Assembly: GCA_965261945.1 (NCBI GenBank)
Contig: CBDHEF010000001.1
Location: forward strand, 613,877 to 677,876
DNA length: 64,000 nt
DNA from: VXOI01 sp965261945
GTDB taxonomy: Bacteria > Chloroflexota > Dehalococcoidia > Lucifugimonadales > UBA3495
Direction of reading: 5' to 3'
Below the pieces are notes generated by a model, which was given only the letters and a program-made list of their open reading frames with translations, was not told the origin of the DNA and did no database searches. Made by a program: the position numbers and the translations under genes. Below, in pieces: positions 25,272-34,548 of the stretch (the stretch's first letter is position 1; each line of letters opens with the position of its first letter).

Positions 25272-27098
25272 TCAGACCTCCTGAACCGGTCGAAGGACGG
25301 CAGTGGTATCGTGGGTGATTGCCGCGTCCAGCAGCATTTGCTCCTGCGGGCGCAACTGGAGTTCCAGTATTTCGTGATAGATGCCGCCAATGGCGTCAAG
25401 CTGCTCGTGGGAACCCTGTTCGACGATTCCTCCCCGGTCCAGCACGATGATGTGGTCGGCGTCGCGCACCGTGCTGAGCCTGTGGGCGATGACGAAGGTG
25501 GTCCGCCCCTGCATCACCGCAATCATGGCCTGGTGAATCAGGCGCTCCGTTTCCACGTCCACGCTGGAGGTTGAATCGTCCAATATCAGGATTGGCGGGT
25601 CAATCAAAACGCTGCGGGCGATGGATAGCCGCTGCCGCTGCCCGCCGGAAAGGGTCGTGCCGCGTTCTCCCACCCAGGTATCGTAGCCGTCCGGCAGTGA
25701 CATGATGTGCTCGTGAAGCTGGGCCACCCTGGCGGCCCGCATCACGTCATCCAGGGTCGCGCCGGTCACGCCGTAGGCGATGTTGTCGCGGATGGTGGCG
25801 CTGAACAGGAAGACGTCCTGCTGCACAATGCCCACGTTGCGGCGCAGGGATTCCAGAGTGAAGTCGCGGATGTCTCGGCCATCTATGGTTATTCGTCCGT
25901 CGTCCACCCCGTAAAAGCGGGGGAGCAGGTTGACGATGGTGCTCTTGCCGCTGCCGGGGGCGCCGAGAATTGCGATGACCTCGTTTTTATGCGCCGTGAT
26001 GTCTACGTTTCGCAGGGCGGGAATGCGGGGGGCGTAGCTGAAAGACACGTTCTCGAAGCGTACCGTGCCTTCGGCGCGCCCCAGGCTGATTGCGTCCTCG
26101 CGCTCAGACACCGGCGACTGCGCGTCCAGCACGTCGAACAGCCTATGCCCGGAGGAGATTGCCCGCGAGAAGCTGTTGATGATGAACCCGGCCATGCGGA
26201 CGGGGAAGGTGAGCTGATTCAGAAACAGCATGAACATTCCCAGTTCGCCGATGGAAAGGTCTCCCCGCATGACTTCCCAGCCGCCGTACCACAGAATCAG
26301 TCCCAGCGCCACGGTGAAATAGAAAGACATCCAGGCGCTGTTGGTGCCTTGCATCCGCTCCGAAAGGAAGTATTCGCCCCTCAACTGCTGGGCTTTGCGC
26401 TCGTACTTCCGCTTCTCGAACTCCTCTGAGGCGAAGGCCTTGACCACGTTAATGCCGACCAGATTTTCCTGGAGGACGGTCACCGTTTCGCCCATGGTTA
26501 TCTGTACTTTGGTCCACATTGAGCGCAACTGGCTCATCACCCTGACGGAGCGCACCACTATGAAGGGGATAAAGGCGAGGCTGATCAGCGCCAGTTCCCA
26601 GTTGATGAAAACGAGAATGATCGGCAACAAGGCAGCTCGCAGCCCAGCCTCGATGGAGCGCACCAAACCCATGTTCACATATCGGCGAATGGCCTCAACG
26701 TCGGCGGTGGCCTTGGACATCAGGTCGCCAGTGTGCTCCCGGTCGTGGTAGGCGAAGCTCATGTGCTGCAACTTGTCATAAAAACGGTTGCGCAACACGT
26801 AGGATACTTTTTGTGACAGGGAATCCGTGGCGTAGGTGCGGGCAAAGTCGAACACGCCCCTGCCCACGCTGGCGCCCAGGAGGCCCAAGGCCAGCCACAC
26901 CATCGTCGAAGTCGCCGGGTCCAGCCAGACGTAGGTTTCGGCAGCCTTGTCGTGCAAGACCATAGCGTCTATGGCCCGGCCGAACTGAAAGGGAATGAGC
27001 AGGGAGAAGCCGGTGGCAATGGCTAAGGTCAGGTATGCCAGGATAAGGCGGGTCCGGAACTGCCAGGCAATGCTGTTTATGCGTATCAGTATGTCCAT
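25272..27098 (-). CDS. ABC exporter half-transporter, degenerate ATP site
   Basis: 608 aa with six membrane helices at about residues 15-310, then the ATPase domain: Walker A LGAPGSGKST, signature TLSGGQRQR, Walker B ILILDDSTSSVD and IAHRLSTVRDAD. The residue after Walker B is Asp, not the catalytic Glu, while the partner has Glu. One consensus and one degenerate site is the typical state of heterodimeric exporters. It is translated first, its stop one base before the partner's ATG. The start follows argS by about 100 bases. Confidence 0.93.
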   Translation of the reverse strand: MDILIRINSIAWQFRTRLILAYLTLAIATGFSLLIPFQFGRAIDAMVLHDKAAETYVWLDPATSTMVWLALGLLGASVGRGVFDFARTYATDSLSQKVSYVLRNRFYDKLQHMSFAYHDREHTGDLMSKATADVEAIRRYVNMGLVRSIEAGLRAALLPIILVFINWELALISLAFIPFIVVRSVRVMSQLRSMWTKVQITMGETVTVLQENLVGINVVKAFASEEFEKRKYERKAQQLRGEYFLSERMQGTNSAWMSFYFTVALGLILWYGGWEVMRGDLSIGELGMFMLFLNQLTFPVRMAGFIINSFSRAISSGHRLFDVLDAQSPVSEREDAISLGRAEGTVRFENVSFSYAPRIPALRNVDITAHKNEVIAILGAPGSGKSTIVNLLPRFYGVDDGRITIDGRDIRDFTLESLRRNVGIVQQDVFLFSATIRDNIAYGVTGATLDDVMRAARVAQLHEHIMSLPDGYDTWVGERGTTLSGGQRQRLSIARSVLIDPPILILDDSTSSVDVETERLIHQAMIAVMQGRTTFVIAHRLSTVRDADHIIVLDRGGIVEQGSHEQLDAIGGIYHEILELQLRPQEQMLLDAAITHDTTAVLRPVQEV

Positions 27099-27200
27099 AT
27101 AAACGGCTTGTTCGCCCCGTCCTTTCCAAGCGTTTTGATTCCTTTCGTTCCCCTTACTCCGGGAAACAAGGGTATCGGAGTTGGTCAGCAGGTTTCTTGG

Positions 27201-28897
27201 CTACATTCTCTCCGGGGCGTTCATGCCCATCAGTTCCAGGCAGCGCCGGAATACAATCTGCGCCGACTCCACCAGCTTGAGGCGAGCCAGGGTTACCTCC
27301 GAATCCTCGGGGTTGGCGGAGATGACGCGGCAGTTTTCATAAAACCCGTGGAAGGCGGTGGCCAGTTCCATGGTGAAGTGGGCCAGATGGTGAGGCTCCA
27401 GGGTTTCGGACATCAACTGCACAAGTTCCGGCAGCCGGATCATGGCTCGCACCAGCAACAGCTCGCTGGGGTCGTTGAGCAGGGCGACATCGCCCCTGCT
27501 CCAGTCTATGTTCCGCTCGCGGGCCAAACTCAGGATGCCAGCGTTGCGGGCGTGGGCATACTGGATATAGTACACCGGGTTTTCCGATGATTCCTTTTTC
27601 GCCAATTCCAGGTCAAATTCCATCTGCGTTGAAGGAGTCCGCGACAGGAAGAAGAATCGGCAGGCATCGTCTCCCACCTCGTCGGCCAGTTCCCGCAGGG
27701 TCACGAACTCGCCGGTGCGCTTGGAGGCGCGCACCACTTCGTCGCCCCGTTTTAGAGTGACCATTTGTGCGATGAGGATGGTAAGCCTGTCCGGGTTGAT
27801 GCCCAACCCCTCGACGGCCGCCTTCATTCGCGGCACATGCCCCTGGTGGTCGGCGCCCCAGATGTTGACTACCGAGTCGAAATTGCGCCCGACAAACTTG
27901 TTGTGGTGATAGGCGATGTCGGAGGCGAAGTAGGTGGGCTCTCCCGAAGAGCGCACGACGACATTGTCCTTCTCGTCACCCAGCATGGTGGAATTGAACC
28001 AGAGGGCATCCTCCCTCTGGGAGAGGTAACCCTTCTCGCGGAGCTGCCCCAGTGCATCATCGTACTCGCTTTGCCCGGAGCCTGTCGCAGGGGTGAAGAG
28101 GGTGCGTTCGCTGAACCAGTTGTCGAACTCGACGCCTATCTTGCTCAGGTCCTCGCGGATCTGGCCGACCATCTTCTCCCGGCCCAAGTCTCCGATTTCC
28201 CGGATTGCCTGGTTCTCGGGCTGGGTCAGGAAGCGTTCGCCTTCGGCGTCGGCGATTTCTTGGGCGAGGTCGGCGATGTAGTCGCCCATGTACCCGTTGG
28301 GCGGCATGGGGGCGTCCTGCCCGAAGGACTGCCGGTAGCGCGCCAGGACGGAGCGGTAGAAGGCCTCCATCTGGCTGCCGGCGTCGTTGACGTAATACTC
28401 ACGGGTGACTTCGCAGCCTGCGGCCTCCAGCACGTTGGCCAGGGCGCTGCCAAGCACTGCCCCGCGGGTATGGCCCACGTGGACCGGCCCCGTGGGGTTG
28501 ACGCTGACGAACTCGACCATCACCCGCCTATTGGCCGCGCTGTTCACCTTGCCGTAGGAATCCCCCGCCTGTCGCACCGCCTCCACCTGACTCTGGAGCC
28601 AACTGTCCTTTAGGCGGAAATTGATAAATCCCGGCGGGGCCGCTTCCACCGTCTCCACCGGCTCGCTGTCGGGGATTCGGGCAACCAGCGCCTGGGCAAG
28701 TTCCAGAGGTTGATCCGGGTGGCGCGGGCCAGCCGTAACGGAAGGTTGGTGGAGAAATCGCCGTGTTCCGGGTTGCCCGGATGCTCAATCTTGATGTCCG
28801 GCATGGTTTCCACGCGGAGCACCCCCTCGTTGCGGGCGGTATCCACTGCTTGGGCAACCAGTTGCCGGATGCTTTCAATGACCGGAGTTGTGGACAT
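27201..28897 (-). CDS. argS: Arginyl-tRNA synthetase, interrupted by a 1-base frameshift
   Basis: Charges tRNA-Arg. The N-terminal part (28897 down to about 28710) gives IKIEHPGNPEHGDFSTNLPL. The main part (27201-28700) gives NPTGPVHVGHTRG (HIGH-type motif), the catalytic core with FASDIAYHHNKF, MVTLKRGDEVVRASKRTG (KMSKS region) and the anticodon-binding end. Near 28708-28712 the frames meet: one extra base would restore INPLELAQALVARIPDSEPVETV, and the total would then be 565 aa, normal for ArgRS. Since the enzyme is essential, a sequencing or assembly error is the simplest explanation; a second argS elsewhere or recoding are alternatives. ATG 28897. Confidence 0.85.
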
Positions 28898-29236
28898 AGC
28901 CGAGCGTTCCTCGCGTGTTTCGGCGTGAATCTTGTTGCGCGATGTTCGCAGTCCGCCCGTTGCCGGAGACTGACACCGGCAACAGAAAAGGCAATTCTAC
29001 CATATTGACGCGCCCCTATATGCGTTCCTGCCCTTTGCCAAAATCTTCTTTTGGCGCGACTCGCTCCGCAATATGTGCGCCGGGCCTTCAGAGACGGGCC
29101 ATTTTCGAGTATCGCCTAGTTCAATCGGAACGGCAAAGGGAGTAAAGTTAAATTGGAATTGTATTATGTACAACGCTGGGCGGAACAATCGGCTGTCGGC
29201 CCATGGCCATAACAAAAAACCCTGGCGCAGGATACC
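28898..29236. other. Divergent intergenic region argS/mgtE
   Basis: A 340-base gap between divergent genes. It is AT-richer than its surroundings around 29140-29170 (TTAAATTGGAATTGTATTAT), a plausible promoter zone for mgtE. I looked for a magnesium riboswitch before mgtE and saw no recognisable M-box or ykkC-type core, but covariance search was not possible. Confidence 0.4.
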
Positions 29237-30655
29237 GTGTCTGAATTTGCGGTTGAACCGAGAGAGCCGGGTAGCCCCGAACCTTCCGGGGCGGAGCAGC
29301 GCGAACAGGAACTCACGAAGACGGCCCACGAGCGCGCCCGGATCCTCGAGCAGATGATCGAGGACGACCGGATGGACGCGGCCTGGGACTTCTTTCATCA
29401 GCTGCACCCCTATGACCGGGCCGATGTGATGACCGAACTTCGGGGCGGGTTGCGGCGTTTCCTCGCCCAGGAGATGGCGCCGGAGACGGTGGCCGGCCTG
29501 CTGGAACACCTGGCCCCGCGCATCTCGGCCCGGATGTTGCGGGAATACAGGCCCGCCGACCTTGCCAAGGTGCTGGACCTGGCCGACCCCGGGGCCGCGG
29601 CCGAGGTGTTGGAGTCGCTGCCCGATGACAAGAGAATTGCAACCATACACGCCATGGCGGCGTCCACTCCGGTGGAAACCCTGCTGCGCTATGAGGACGG
29701 CACAGCCGGCAGGCTCATAGACCCGGAGATTCCGGCGTTCAATGAAGATACCACCATCCCCATCGCCCTGGACCGTCTTCGCCTGATGGGCGATGACGCC
29801 GAGCAGGTGAACTCACTGCCGGTCGTGAACAGCGATGGCATCCTGGTGGGAACACTGAGGCCGGTGCGCCTGGCCCTGGCCCGCCCCAGCTCTACAGTCG
29901 GCGACATAATGGACCGGGAACTTACGTCGGTTACGGCCTCTGCGGACGAGGAGTTGGCGGTTCGGCTCATCAGCCGCTTCAAGGTCAGTGACCTGCCTGT
30001 GGTTGATAAGGACGGACGCTTGGCGGGGCTGATTCGCGCCGAGGACGTCGTGGAGGTCGGGCAGGAAAACGCCACCGAGGATATGTTCCGCATGGCGGGC
30101 ATCGGCGAGGAACGGATAACCGGGCCGCTGAGCGACTCGGTGCGCAGCCGTTTCCCTTGGCTGGCCCTGAACCTGGTCACCGTGTTCCTGGCGGCGGTGG
30201 TAATTGGTCTCTTCGAGTCAACCATTGCCAAAGTGGTGGCCCTGGCGGCGTTCCTGCCCATAGTCGCCGGGCAGGGCGGTATCGGCGGCACACAGACGGT
30301 GACACTGGTTGTCCGCAGCCTGGCCACCGGCGACCTGCCCCGTGAGCTCGGACTGCGGTTGCTGCGGCGGGAGATTGTGCTGGGCCTGATTCACGGCATC
30401 GTTCTGGGGGGCATCATCGGCGGTGTGGGTTGGGCCTGGCAGGGCAACCCGTTTCTCGGCTTGGTGCTGGCGCTGGCGATGACCGGCAACATGGTGGTTG
30501 CCTCCATCGCCGGGGCCGGGGTTCCACTGCTGTTGCGGCGGTTGCGGATGGACCCTGCGGTTTCGGCGGCGGTTTTCGTGACCACCTTTACCGACGTGAT
30601 AGGCTTTGCCTTGTTCCTGGGGCTGGCCGCAGTGTTCATCGAGTATCTGATCTGA
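29237..30655 (+). CDS. mgtE: Magnesium transporter MgtE
   Basis: 472 aa with the three MgtE parts: an acidic N-terminal superhelical domain (about residues 30-150, DVMTELRGGLRRFLAQEMAPETVAGLLEHL), a CBS pair (about 150-275, with DIMDREL and VVDKDGRLAGLIRAED), and five membrane helices from about residue 300. The latter hold LPIVAGQGGIGGTQT, the segment near the pore. The acidic cytosolic domains sense magnesium and close the channel. Start is GTG 29237. The S51 peptidase gene follows 48 bases later on the same strand. Confidence 0.95.
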   Translation: MSEFAVEPREPGSPEPSGAEQREQELTKTAHERARILEQMIEDDRMDAAWDFFHQLHPYDRADVMTELRGGLRRFLAQEMAPETVAGLLEHLAPRISARMLREYRPADLAKVLDLADPGAAAEVLESLPDDKRIATIHAMAASTPVETLLRYEDGTAGRLIDPEIPAFNEDTTIPIALDRLRLMGDDAEQVNSLPVVNSDGILVGTLRPVRLALARPSSTVGDIMDRELTSVTASADEELAVRLISRFKVSDLPVVDKDGRLAGLIRAEDVVEVGQENATEDMFRMAGIGEERITGPLSDSVRSRFPWLALNLVTVFLAAVVIGLFESTIAKVVALAAFLPIVAGQGGIGGTQTVTLVVRSLATGDLPRELGLRLLRREIVLGLIHGIVLGGIIGGVGWAWQGNPFLGLVLALAMTGNMVVASIAGAGVPLLLRRLRMDPAVSAAVFVTTFTDVIGFALFLGLAAVFIEYLI

Positions 30656-30703
30656 TCGGCATCCCTTTCCGCGGGGGTATTCTCGAATTCATGGAGGTAT
30701 GCC

Positions 30704-31411
30704 ATGCCCGGTACGATAGCGCTGGTTGGCGGCAATGAGTTCCGAGTCGGATGCGAGGATATGGACCGTGAGGTAATGCGGGCTTCGGGCAAAGATCCTG
30801 CCAGCGTAGTCATCATACCCACCGCCGCCGTTACCGGCCCGGCCAAGGCCGCCAACGATGGTGTGACCCACTTTGCGGCTCTCGGCGGAAATGCCAGCCA
30901 GCTCATGGCGCTGGAATCCGGTCACGCCAACGATGCCGCTTTCGTTTCGCCGGTAAACGCCGCCGATGTGGTGTACTTCACCGGCGGAAACCCGGACCAT
31001 CTTCTGGGGACTCTGCGAGGCTCGGTTCTGCTGCGACTGCTGACCGAGGGTATGGAGCGGGGGCTGGTTCTTGGCGGTTCCTCTGCCGGAGCGATGGTAA
31101 TGGGATCGTTGATGCGCCGTCCTCCGCTGTATGACTCCCCGGATGCTGGGGACCGCTGGGTGGAGGGCCTGGGCATCGCCCCCAACATCTGCGTTCTGCC
31201 TCACCACGAGGGACGCGACCCGGCGGAAATGTTGTCCGAACTGCGCCGGTCCGCCCCTGCTGGCGTGGTTTACCTAGGTATAGATGCCCGCACGGGTGTC
31301 ATCGGCGCCCCCGGAGACTGGCGGGTTGCAGGATTCGGCAAGGTGACCGTTTACCGGGGAGAGGACTTCTCTGTGTTCGGAGCGGGAGAGCGGCTGCCCG
31401 CGGGATTCTGA
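30704..31411 (+). CDS. Cyanophycinase-like peptidase (S51 family)
   Basis: A 235-aa class-I-glutamine-amidotransferase-like fold with GGSSAGAMVMGS, the nucleophile-elbow serine of S51 peptidases (dipeptidase E, cyanophycinase). VVIIPTAA and DVVYFTGGNPDHLLGTL also fit the family. The 235-aa length is nearer dipeptidase E/cyanophycinase-like proteins than secreted cyanophycinase, and there is no signal peptide. Cyanophycin synthetase is not in the window, so the substrate is uncertain: beta-aspartyl peptides or Asp dipeptides are possible. ATG 30704 follows GGAGG. Confidence 0.85.
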   Translation: MPGTIALVGGNEFRVGCEDMDREVMRASGKDPASVVIIPTAAVTGPAKAANDGVTHFAALGGNASQLMALESGHANDAAFVSPVNAADVVYFTGGNPDHLLGTLRGSVLLRLLTEGMERGLVLGGSSAGAMVMGSLMRRPPLYDSPDAGDRWVEGLGIAPNICVLPHHEGRDPAEMLSELRRSAPAGVVYLGIDARTGVIGAPGDWRVAGFGKVTVYRGEDFSVFGAGERLPAGF

Positions 31412-31417
31412 GGGAAG

Positions 31418-31465
31418 GGGAACGCCTTCACCCGAACCCTGCTCCCGGAGGGAGAGGGAACTAAG
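31418..31465. repeat. Dispersed palindromic repeat
   Basis: CTTCACCCGAACCCTGCTCC and CGGAGGGAGAGGGAAC after the S51 gene; member of the CCCTCTCCC family, possibly serving as terminator between this gene and the convergent hisIE. Confidence 0.6.
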
Positions 31466-31508
31466 GCTCGCCCCTCGTTTAAGACCTTAAGAAAATGGGG
31501 ACTGCGGC

Positions 31509-32129
31509 CTAGCCCCGGCGGTCCCGCAGTTCCTGCCAGACCTGTTCCGGCTTGATGCCCGAGGCTGCCATCAGCACCAGGGTGTGATACATCAGGTCGG
31601 CGATCTCCGAGGGCAGGTTTTCTTCGTCGCCCACGGCGGCGGCAAGGGCAGTTTCGCCCGCTTCCTCGATGACCTTCTGCGCGATACGGCCCACGCCCTC
31701 TTGCAGCAGCTTGACGGTGTAGCTGCCCTCGGGCATCTCGCGCTGCCGGTCCTGCACGGTGGCGTACAGCTCTCCGAGGATGCCAGGGCCCTTGTCGGTG
31801 TCCTCGTAGCCTTCCGGCAACCCTTCCAGCGGGTTGAAGAAGCACGACGGCTCGCCGGTGTGGCAGGTGGGACCGTCGGGGTCCACCTTCAGCAGGATGG
31901 TGTCGCCGTCGCAGTCCAGCCAGGCCTCGCGAAGGTTCAAGTAATTGCCCGACACCTCTCCCTTGTGCCACAGGTCCTCCCGGCTGCGGCTGTAGAACCA
32001 GACCTGGATGCCCTCGACGGTGCGCTTGATGGAGCCGGGGTTCATATAGCCGAGCATAAGCACGTTGCCAGTGTTGACGTCCTGGGCGATGGCCGGAACC
32101 AGACCCTGCTCGTTCAGCTTAACCTTCAT
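31509..32129 (-). CDS. hisIE: Bifunctional phosphoribosyl-AMP cyclohydrolase / phosphoribosyl-ATP pyrophosphatase
   Basis: Steps 2 and 3 of histidine synthesis fused in about 206 aa. The HisI half (residues 1-115) has VLMLGYMN, WFYSRSREDLWHKGEVSGN, the metal-binding DCDGDTILLKV and GPTCHTGEPSCFF. The HisE half (about 116-206) has GELYATVQDRQ, GRIAQKVIEEAGETALAA and EIADLMYH. I start it at ATG 32129 (MKVKLNEQG). The open frame continues to 32255, but that part is a dispersed repeat (QREGESRLPPLQREGR) and not real protein. On the same strand as the HAD gene and hisF. Confidence 0.95.
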   Translation of the reverse strand: MKVKLNEQGLVPAIAQDVNTGNVLMLGYMNPGSIKRTVEGIQVWFYSRSREDLWHKGEVSGNYLNLREAWLDCDGDTILLKVDPDGPTCHTGEPSCFFNPLEGLPEGYEDTDKGPGILGELYATVQDRQREMPEGSYTVKLLQEGVGRIAQKVIEEAGETALAAAVGDEENLPSEIADLMYHTLVLMAASGIKPEQVWQELRDRRG

Positions 32130-32156
32130 AACAACGCTTCCCCGATTTGAGTTTCT

Positions 32157-32226
32157 CGATAGTCTCCCCTCCCTTTGGAGGGGAGGCAGGCGGGACTCCC
32201 CTTCCCTTTGAGAGAGGGTGAGGGTC
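32157..32226. repeat. Dispersed palindromic repeats upstream of hisIE
   Basis: Two adjacent members: CTCCCCTCCCTTTGGAGGGG (about 32162-32181) and CTTCCCTTTGAGAGAGGGTG (about 32203-32222). They fill the gap between the HAD gene and hisIE. Confidence 0.65.
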
Positions 32227-32229
32227 AAC

Positions 32230-32940
32230 CTAACTGTTATCCAGCGCTCCCTCAATCAGCGCATACAACTCCAGCAGACTGGAGATTTGGTGTTGCGGGG
32301 GCGGCAGGTCGTCGCGCAGCCCCCGGTCGCCCCTGTTTATCCAGACGGCGTTGATGCCCAGGCTGGACGCGCCGAACACATCCTCATAGTGCCGGTCGCC
32401 CACGTAGACCGTTTCTTCGGGCGGCAGCGACAGACGGCGTAGCATTTCGTGGAACAGTTCCGGCTGAGGCTTGTAGCAGCGGGCCATTTCCGACGACAGC
32501 ACGGCCTCGAACTCAAAGTCCAGCAGTTCCAGGTTGGGCATCAGGAACCCGTCGTCGGCGTTGGAGAGGAGGGCGGTGCGATAGCGGGCCTGCACTTCCC
32601 TCAACGACTGGGGCGTTTCCGGAAACGGCTCCCGGCGGGACAGGTCCGCGAAAAAGCGTTTGGTGGCGGCGTTGGCGTCGCCCTGTAGTCCCATGCTCTT
32701 GAACGCGAGGCTAAAGCCGCCAGCCCACGCATCGAAATATGTCTGGAAGGGGAGTGAAGGATCGGTTCGGCGCAGGCGGAATTGCTCCTCGGACTCGTGC
32801 CAGTTCTGCCAGAGCTGTTCCGGCGTCGCGGCCAGCCCCTGCTCCTCGATAATCGTCTTGAAGCTGCTGCGCCACTGCCCGCTGGGGTCTTGCACCAGCG
32901 TTTGGTACATATCGAAGATGATTGCCTTGATTTCAGGCAC
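32230..32940 (-). CDS. HAD-superfamily hydrolase (C1 cap)
   Basis: 236 aa. AIIFDMYQTLVQDP is motif I with the nucleophile Asp, LLSNADDGF is motif II, the Lys of CYKPQPELF is motif III and VYVGDRHYEDVFGASSLGI is motif IV. A helical cap follows motif I. It lies between hisF and hisIE in the same orientation, so a role as histidinol-phosphate phosphatase is tempting, but motifs alone do not show substrate and similar HAD genes are numerous (another at 19509). Start is GTG 32940. Confidence 0.85.
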   Translation of the reverse strand: MPEIKAIIFDMYQTLVQDPSGQWRSSFKTIIEEQGLAATPEQLWQNWHESEEQFRLRRTDPSLPFQTYFDAWAGGFSLAFKSMGLQGDANAATKRFFADLSRREPFPETPQSLREVQARYRTALLSNADDGFLMPNLELLDFEFEAVLSSEMARCYKPQPELFHEMLRRLSLPPEETVYVGDRHYEDVFGASSLGINAVWINRGDRGLRDDLPPPQHQISSLLELYALIEGALDNS

Positions 32941-32945
32941 GGGGA

Positions 32946-33012
32946 CGCCCCCACCCTAACCCTCCCCCGGAGGGAGAGGGAATTTTTCCGTATACTCTCC
33001 CGGCGAGAGAGG
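32946..33012. repeat. Dispersed palindromic repeat
   Basis: CCACCCTAACCCTCCCCCGG then AGGGAGAGGGAA, with a second weaker palindrome (CTCTCCCGGCGAGAGAGGGG). It lies in the gap between hisF and the HAD gene. Confidence 0.65.
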
Positions 33013-33043
33013 GGATTTTAGTCATATCAGGAATTGCTCCGAA

Positions 33044-33868
33044 TCAGGCGTGGGGGCGCACTGGCACGCCGCGCTTGCCGAGATAGTCCTTGGCCTCGCC
33101 GATGGAGTATTCGCCGAAATGGAAGATGCTGGCGGCCAGCACGGCGTCGGCCTCGCCCGCGTCGAGGGCGTCGTAAAGATGTTCCAGATTGCCGGCCCCG
33201 CCGCTGGCGATGACCGGCACGGGAGTGGCCTGCGACACGGCGCGGGTCAGTTCCAGGTCGTAGCCTCGCTTCTGGCCGTCCTCATCCATGCTGGTCAGCA
33301 GAATCTCGCCGGAACCCAACTCCACGGCGCGAACCGCCCATTTCACGGCGTCGATGCCGGTGGGCGTCCGGCCGCCACGGGTGTAGACCTGCCAGCGGGA
33401 GTTTTCGTCCAGCGCCAGGCCTGGGTCGCCGGTACGGGAACGCTCATGGGGCGTGGATTCGCTGTCTACCCGCTTGGCGTCAATGGCTACGACGATGCAC
33501 TGGTTGCCGAACTGCACCGCCCCCTCGCCTATAAGGGCCGGGTTGTTGACCGCGGCGGTGTTCAGGGAGACCTTGTCCGCGCCGGCCTTGAGCATCCGGC
33601 GTATGTCCTCGACACTGCGGATGCCGCCGCCAACGGTCAAGGGGATGAAGACTTCCTCGGAAACCCGCCGCACCACGTCGACCATGGTGTCGCGGGAGTC
33701 GGAGCTGGCGGTGATGTCGAGGAACACCAGCTCGTCGCCGCCCTCGCGGTCATATACTGCCGCCAGCTCCGCAGGGTCGCCGGCGTCGCGCAGTTCAACA
33801 AAGCTGATGCCCTTGACAACTCGCCCGCCGTCCACGTCCAGACAAGGAATGATGCGTTTGGTCAACAC
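33044..33868 (-). CDS. hisF: Imidazole glycerol phosphate synthase cyclase subunit
   Basis: Cyclase half of the glutamine-dependent enzyme that makes imidazole glycerol phosphate and AICAR. TIM barrel with RIIPCLDVDGGRVVKG (catalytic Asp11), TVGGGIR, VVAIDAKR (catalytic Asp130), GAGEILL-type SGEILLTSMDEDG, and ASGGAGNLEH for phosphate binding. At 274 aa it is about 20 longer than usual because of an insert at residues 135-157 (SESTPHERSRTGDPG and following) in the loop after Asp130. The start is GTG 33868 followed by TTG. hisH is not in the window. Confidence 0.95.
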   Translation of the reverse strand: MLTKRIIPCLDVDGGRVVKGISFVELRDAGDPAELAAVYDREGGDELVFLDITASSDSRDTMVDVVRRVSEEVFIPLTVGGGIRSVEDIRRMLKAGADKVSLNTAAVNNPALIGEGAVQFGNQCIVVAIDAKRVDSESTPHERSRTGDPGLALDENSRWQVYTRGGRTPTGIDAVKWAVRAVELGSGEILLTSMDEDGQKRGYDLELTRAVSQATPVPVIASGGAGNLEHLYDALDAGEADAVLAASIFHFGEYSIGEAKDYLGKRGVPVRPHA

Positions 33869-33976
33869 GCCTGAATAACCACCGGATTGAGGATACGATA
33901 AGTCCGGTAGAAGTATATCACCGCTTTCTGTCTGAATCAGGATTTTCAGGATTCAAGGATTCACCGGATTGGAAAA

Positions 33977-34056
33977 ATCCTGTATATCCTGTCCATCCAT
34001 GTCAGCAACGTACTGGTTATGGCTTAACTGACATGGATGGACAGGATATACAGGAT
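33977..34056. repeat. 29-bp inverted repeat with CAGGAT units
   Basis: Arms 33977-34005 and 34028-34056 are perfect complements over 29 bases around a 22-base loop; each contains ATCCTGTATATCCTGTCC or its complement. The preceding 60 bases (33930-33975) hold further loose copies of CAGGATT. It fills the hisF/GlcG-like gap, between divergent genes. Confidence 0.9.
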
Positions 34057-34143
34057 GATAGCGACGGTTGGCGGGGTTGAAGCGGGTAGGATAGAATATC
34101 GCCGACTACAAAGAATCGAAAAGGCAAGGCCGGGAGGACTGTT

Positions 34144-34539
34144 ATGGCGCTGACATTGGCCGAAGCGAACCGCATCGTGGAAGGCGCGGTGGCCGCCGCG
34201 AACGAAATGGGCATCAAAATCAACGTTGCCGTCTGCGACGCCGGCGGGCGTCTGGTGGCCTTCAACCGGATGGACGGCGCGATTTGGGGCGGAGTCTACG
34301 GCTCCCAGGGCAAGGCCGTGGCCAGCGCCGCCTTCGGACGCTCCAGCGGCGAGTTGCAGGAGCGGGCCACCTCGCCCATCATCTCCGGCATCTTGGCCGC
34401 CGAGGGCGGGCACGGCATCCCCAGCCAAGGCGGGGTGCCCATCATACGCAATGGCATGGTCGAGGGCGCCTGCGGCGTGGGCGGCGGCACCAGCCAGGAG
34501 GACGAGGACTGCGCCAGCGCGGGGATTGCCAAGCTGTAA
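34144..34539 (+). CDS. GlcG/HbpS-family heme-binding-like protein
   Basis: 131 aa matching the GlcG/HbpS fold: LTLAEANRIVEGAVAAANEMG, the strand INVAVCDAGGRLVAFNRMDGA, SQGKAVASAAF, and a C-terminal GGVPIIRNGMVEGACGVGGG with DEDCASAG. Relatives include the extracellular heme-binding HbpS and the glycolate-operon protein GlcG of unknown role. There is no signal peptide, so it should be cytoplasmic. ATG 34144 follows GGGAGG. Stands alone between repeats. Confidence 0.88.
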   Translation: MALTLAEANRIVEGAVAAANEMGIKINVAVCDAGGRLVAFNRMDGAIWGGVYGSQGKAVASAAFGRSSGELQERATSPIISGILAAEGGHGIPSQGGVPIIRNGMVEGACGVGGGTSQEDEDCASAGIAKL

Positions 34540-34548
34540 GCGGCTGCC

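Noticed and set aside
28980..29236. Magnesium riboswitch before mgtE
   Set aside because: No M-box core or matching stem set could be recognised by eye.
32130..32255. N-terminal extension of HisIE
   Set aside because: The extra codons are dispersed repeat sequence; HisI homology begins at MKVKLNEQG.
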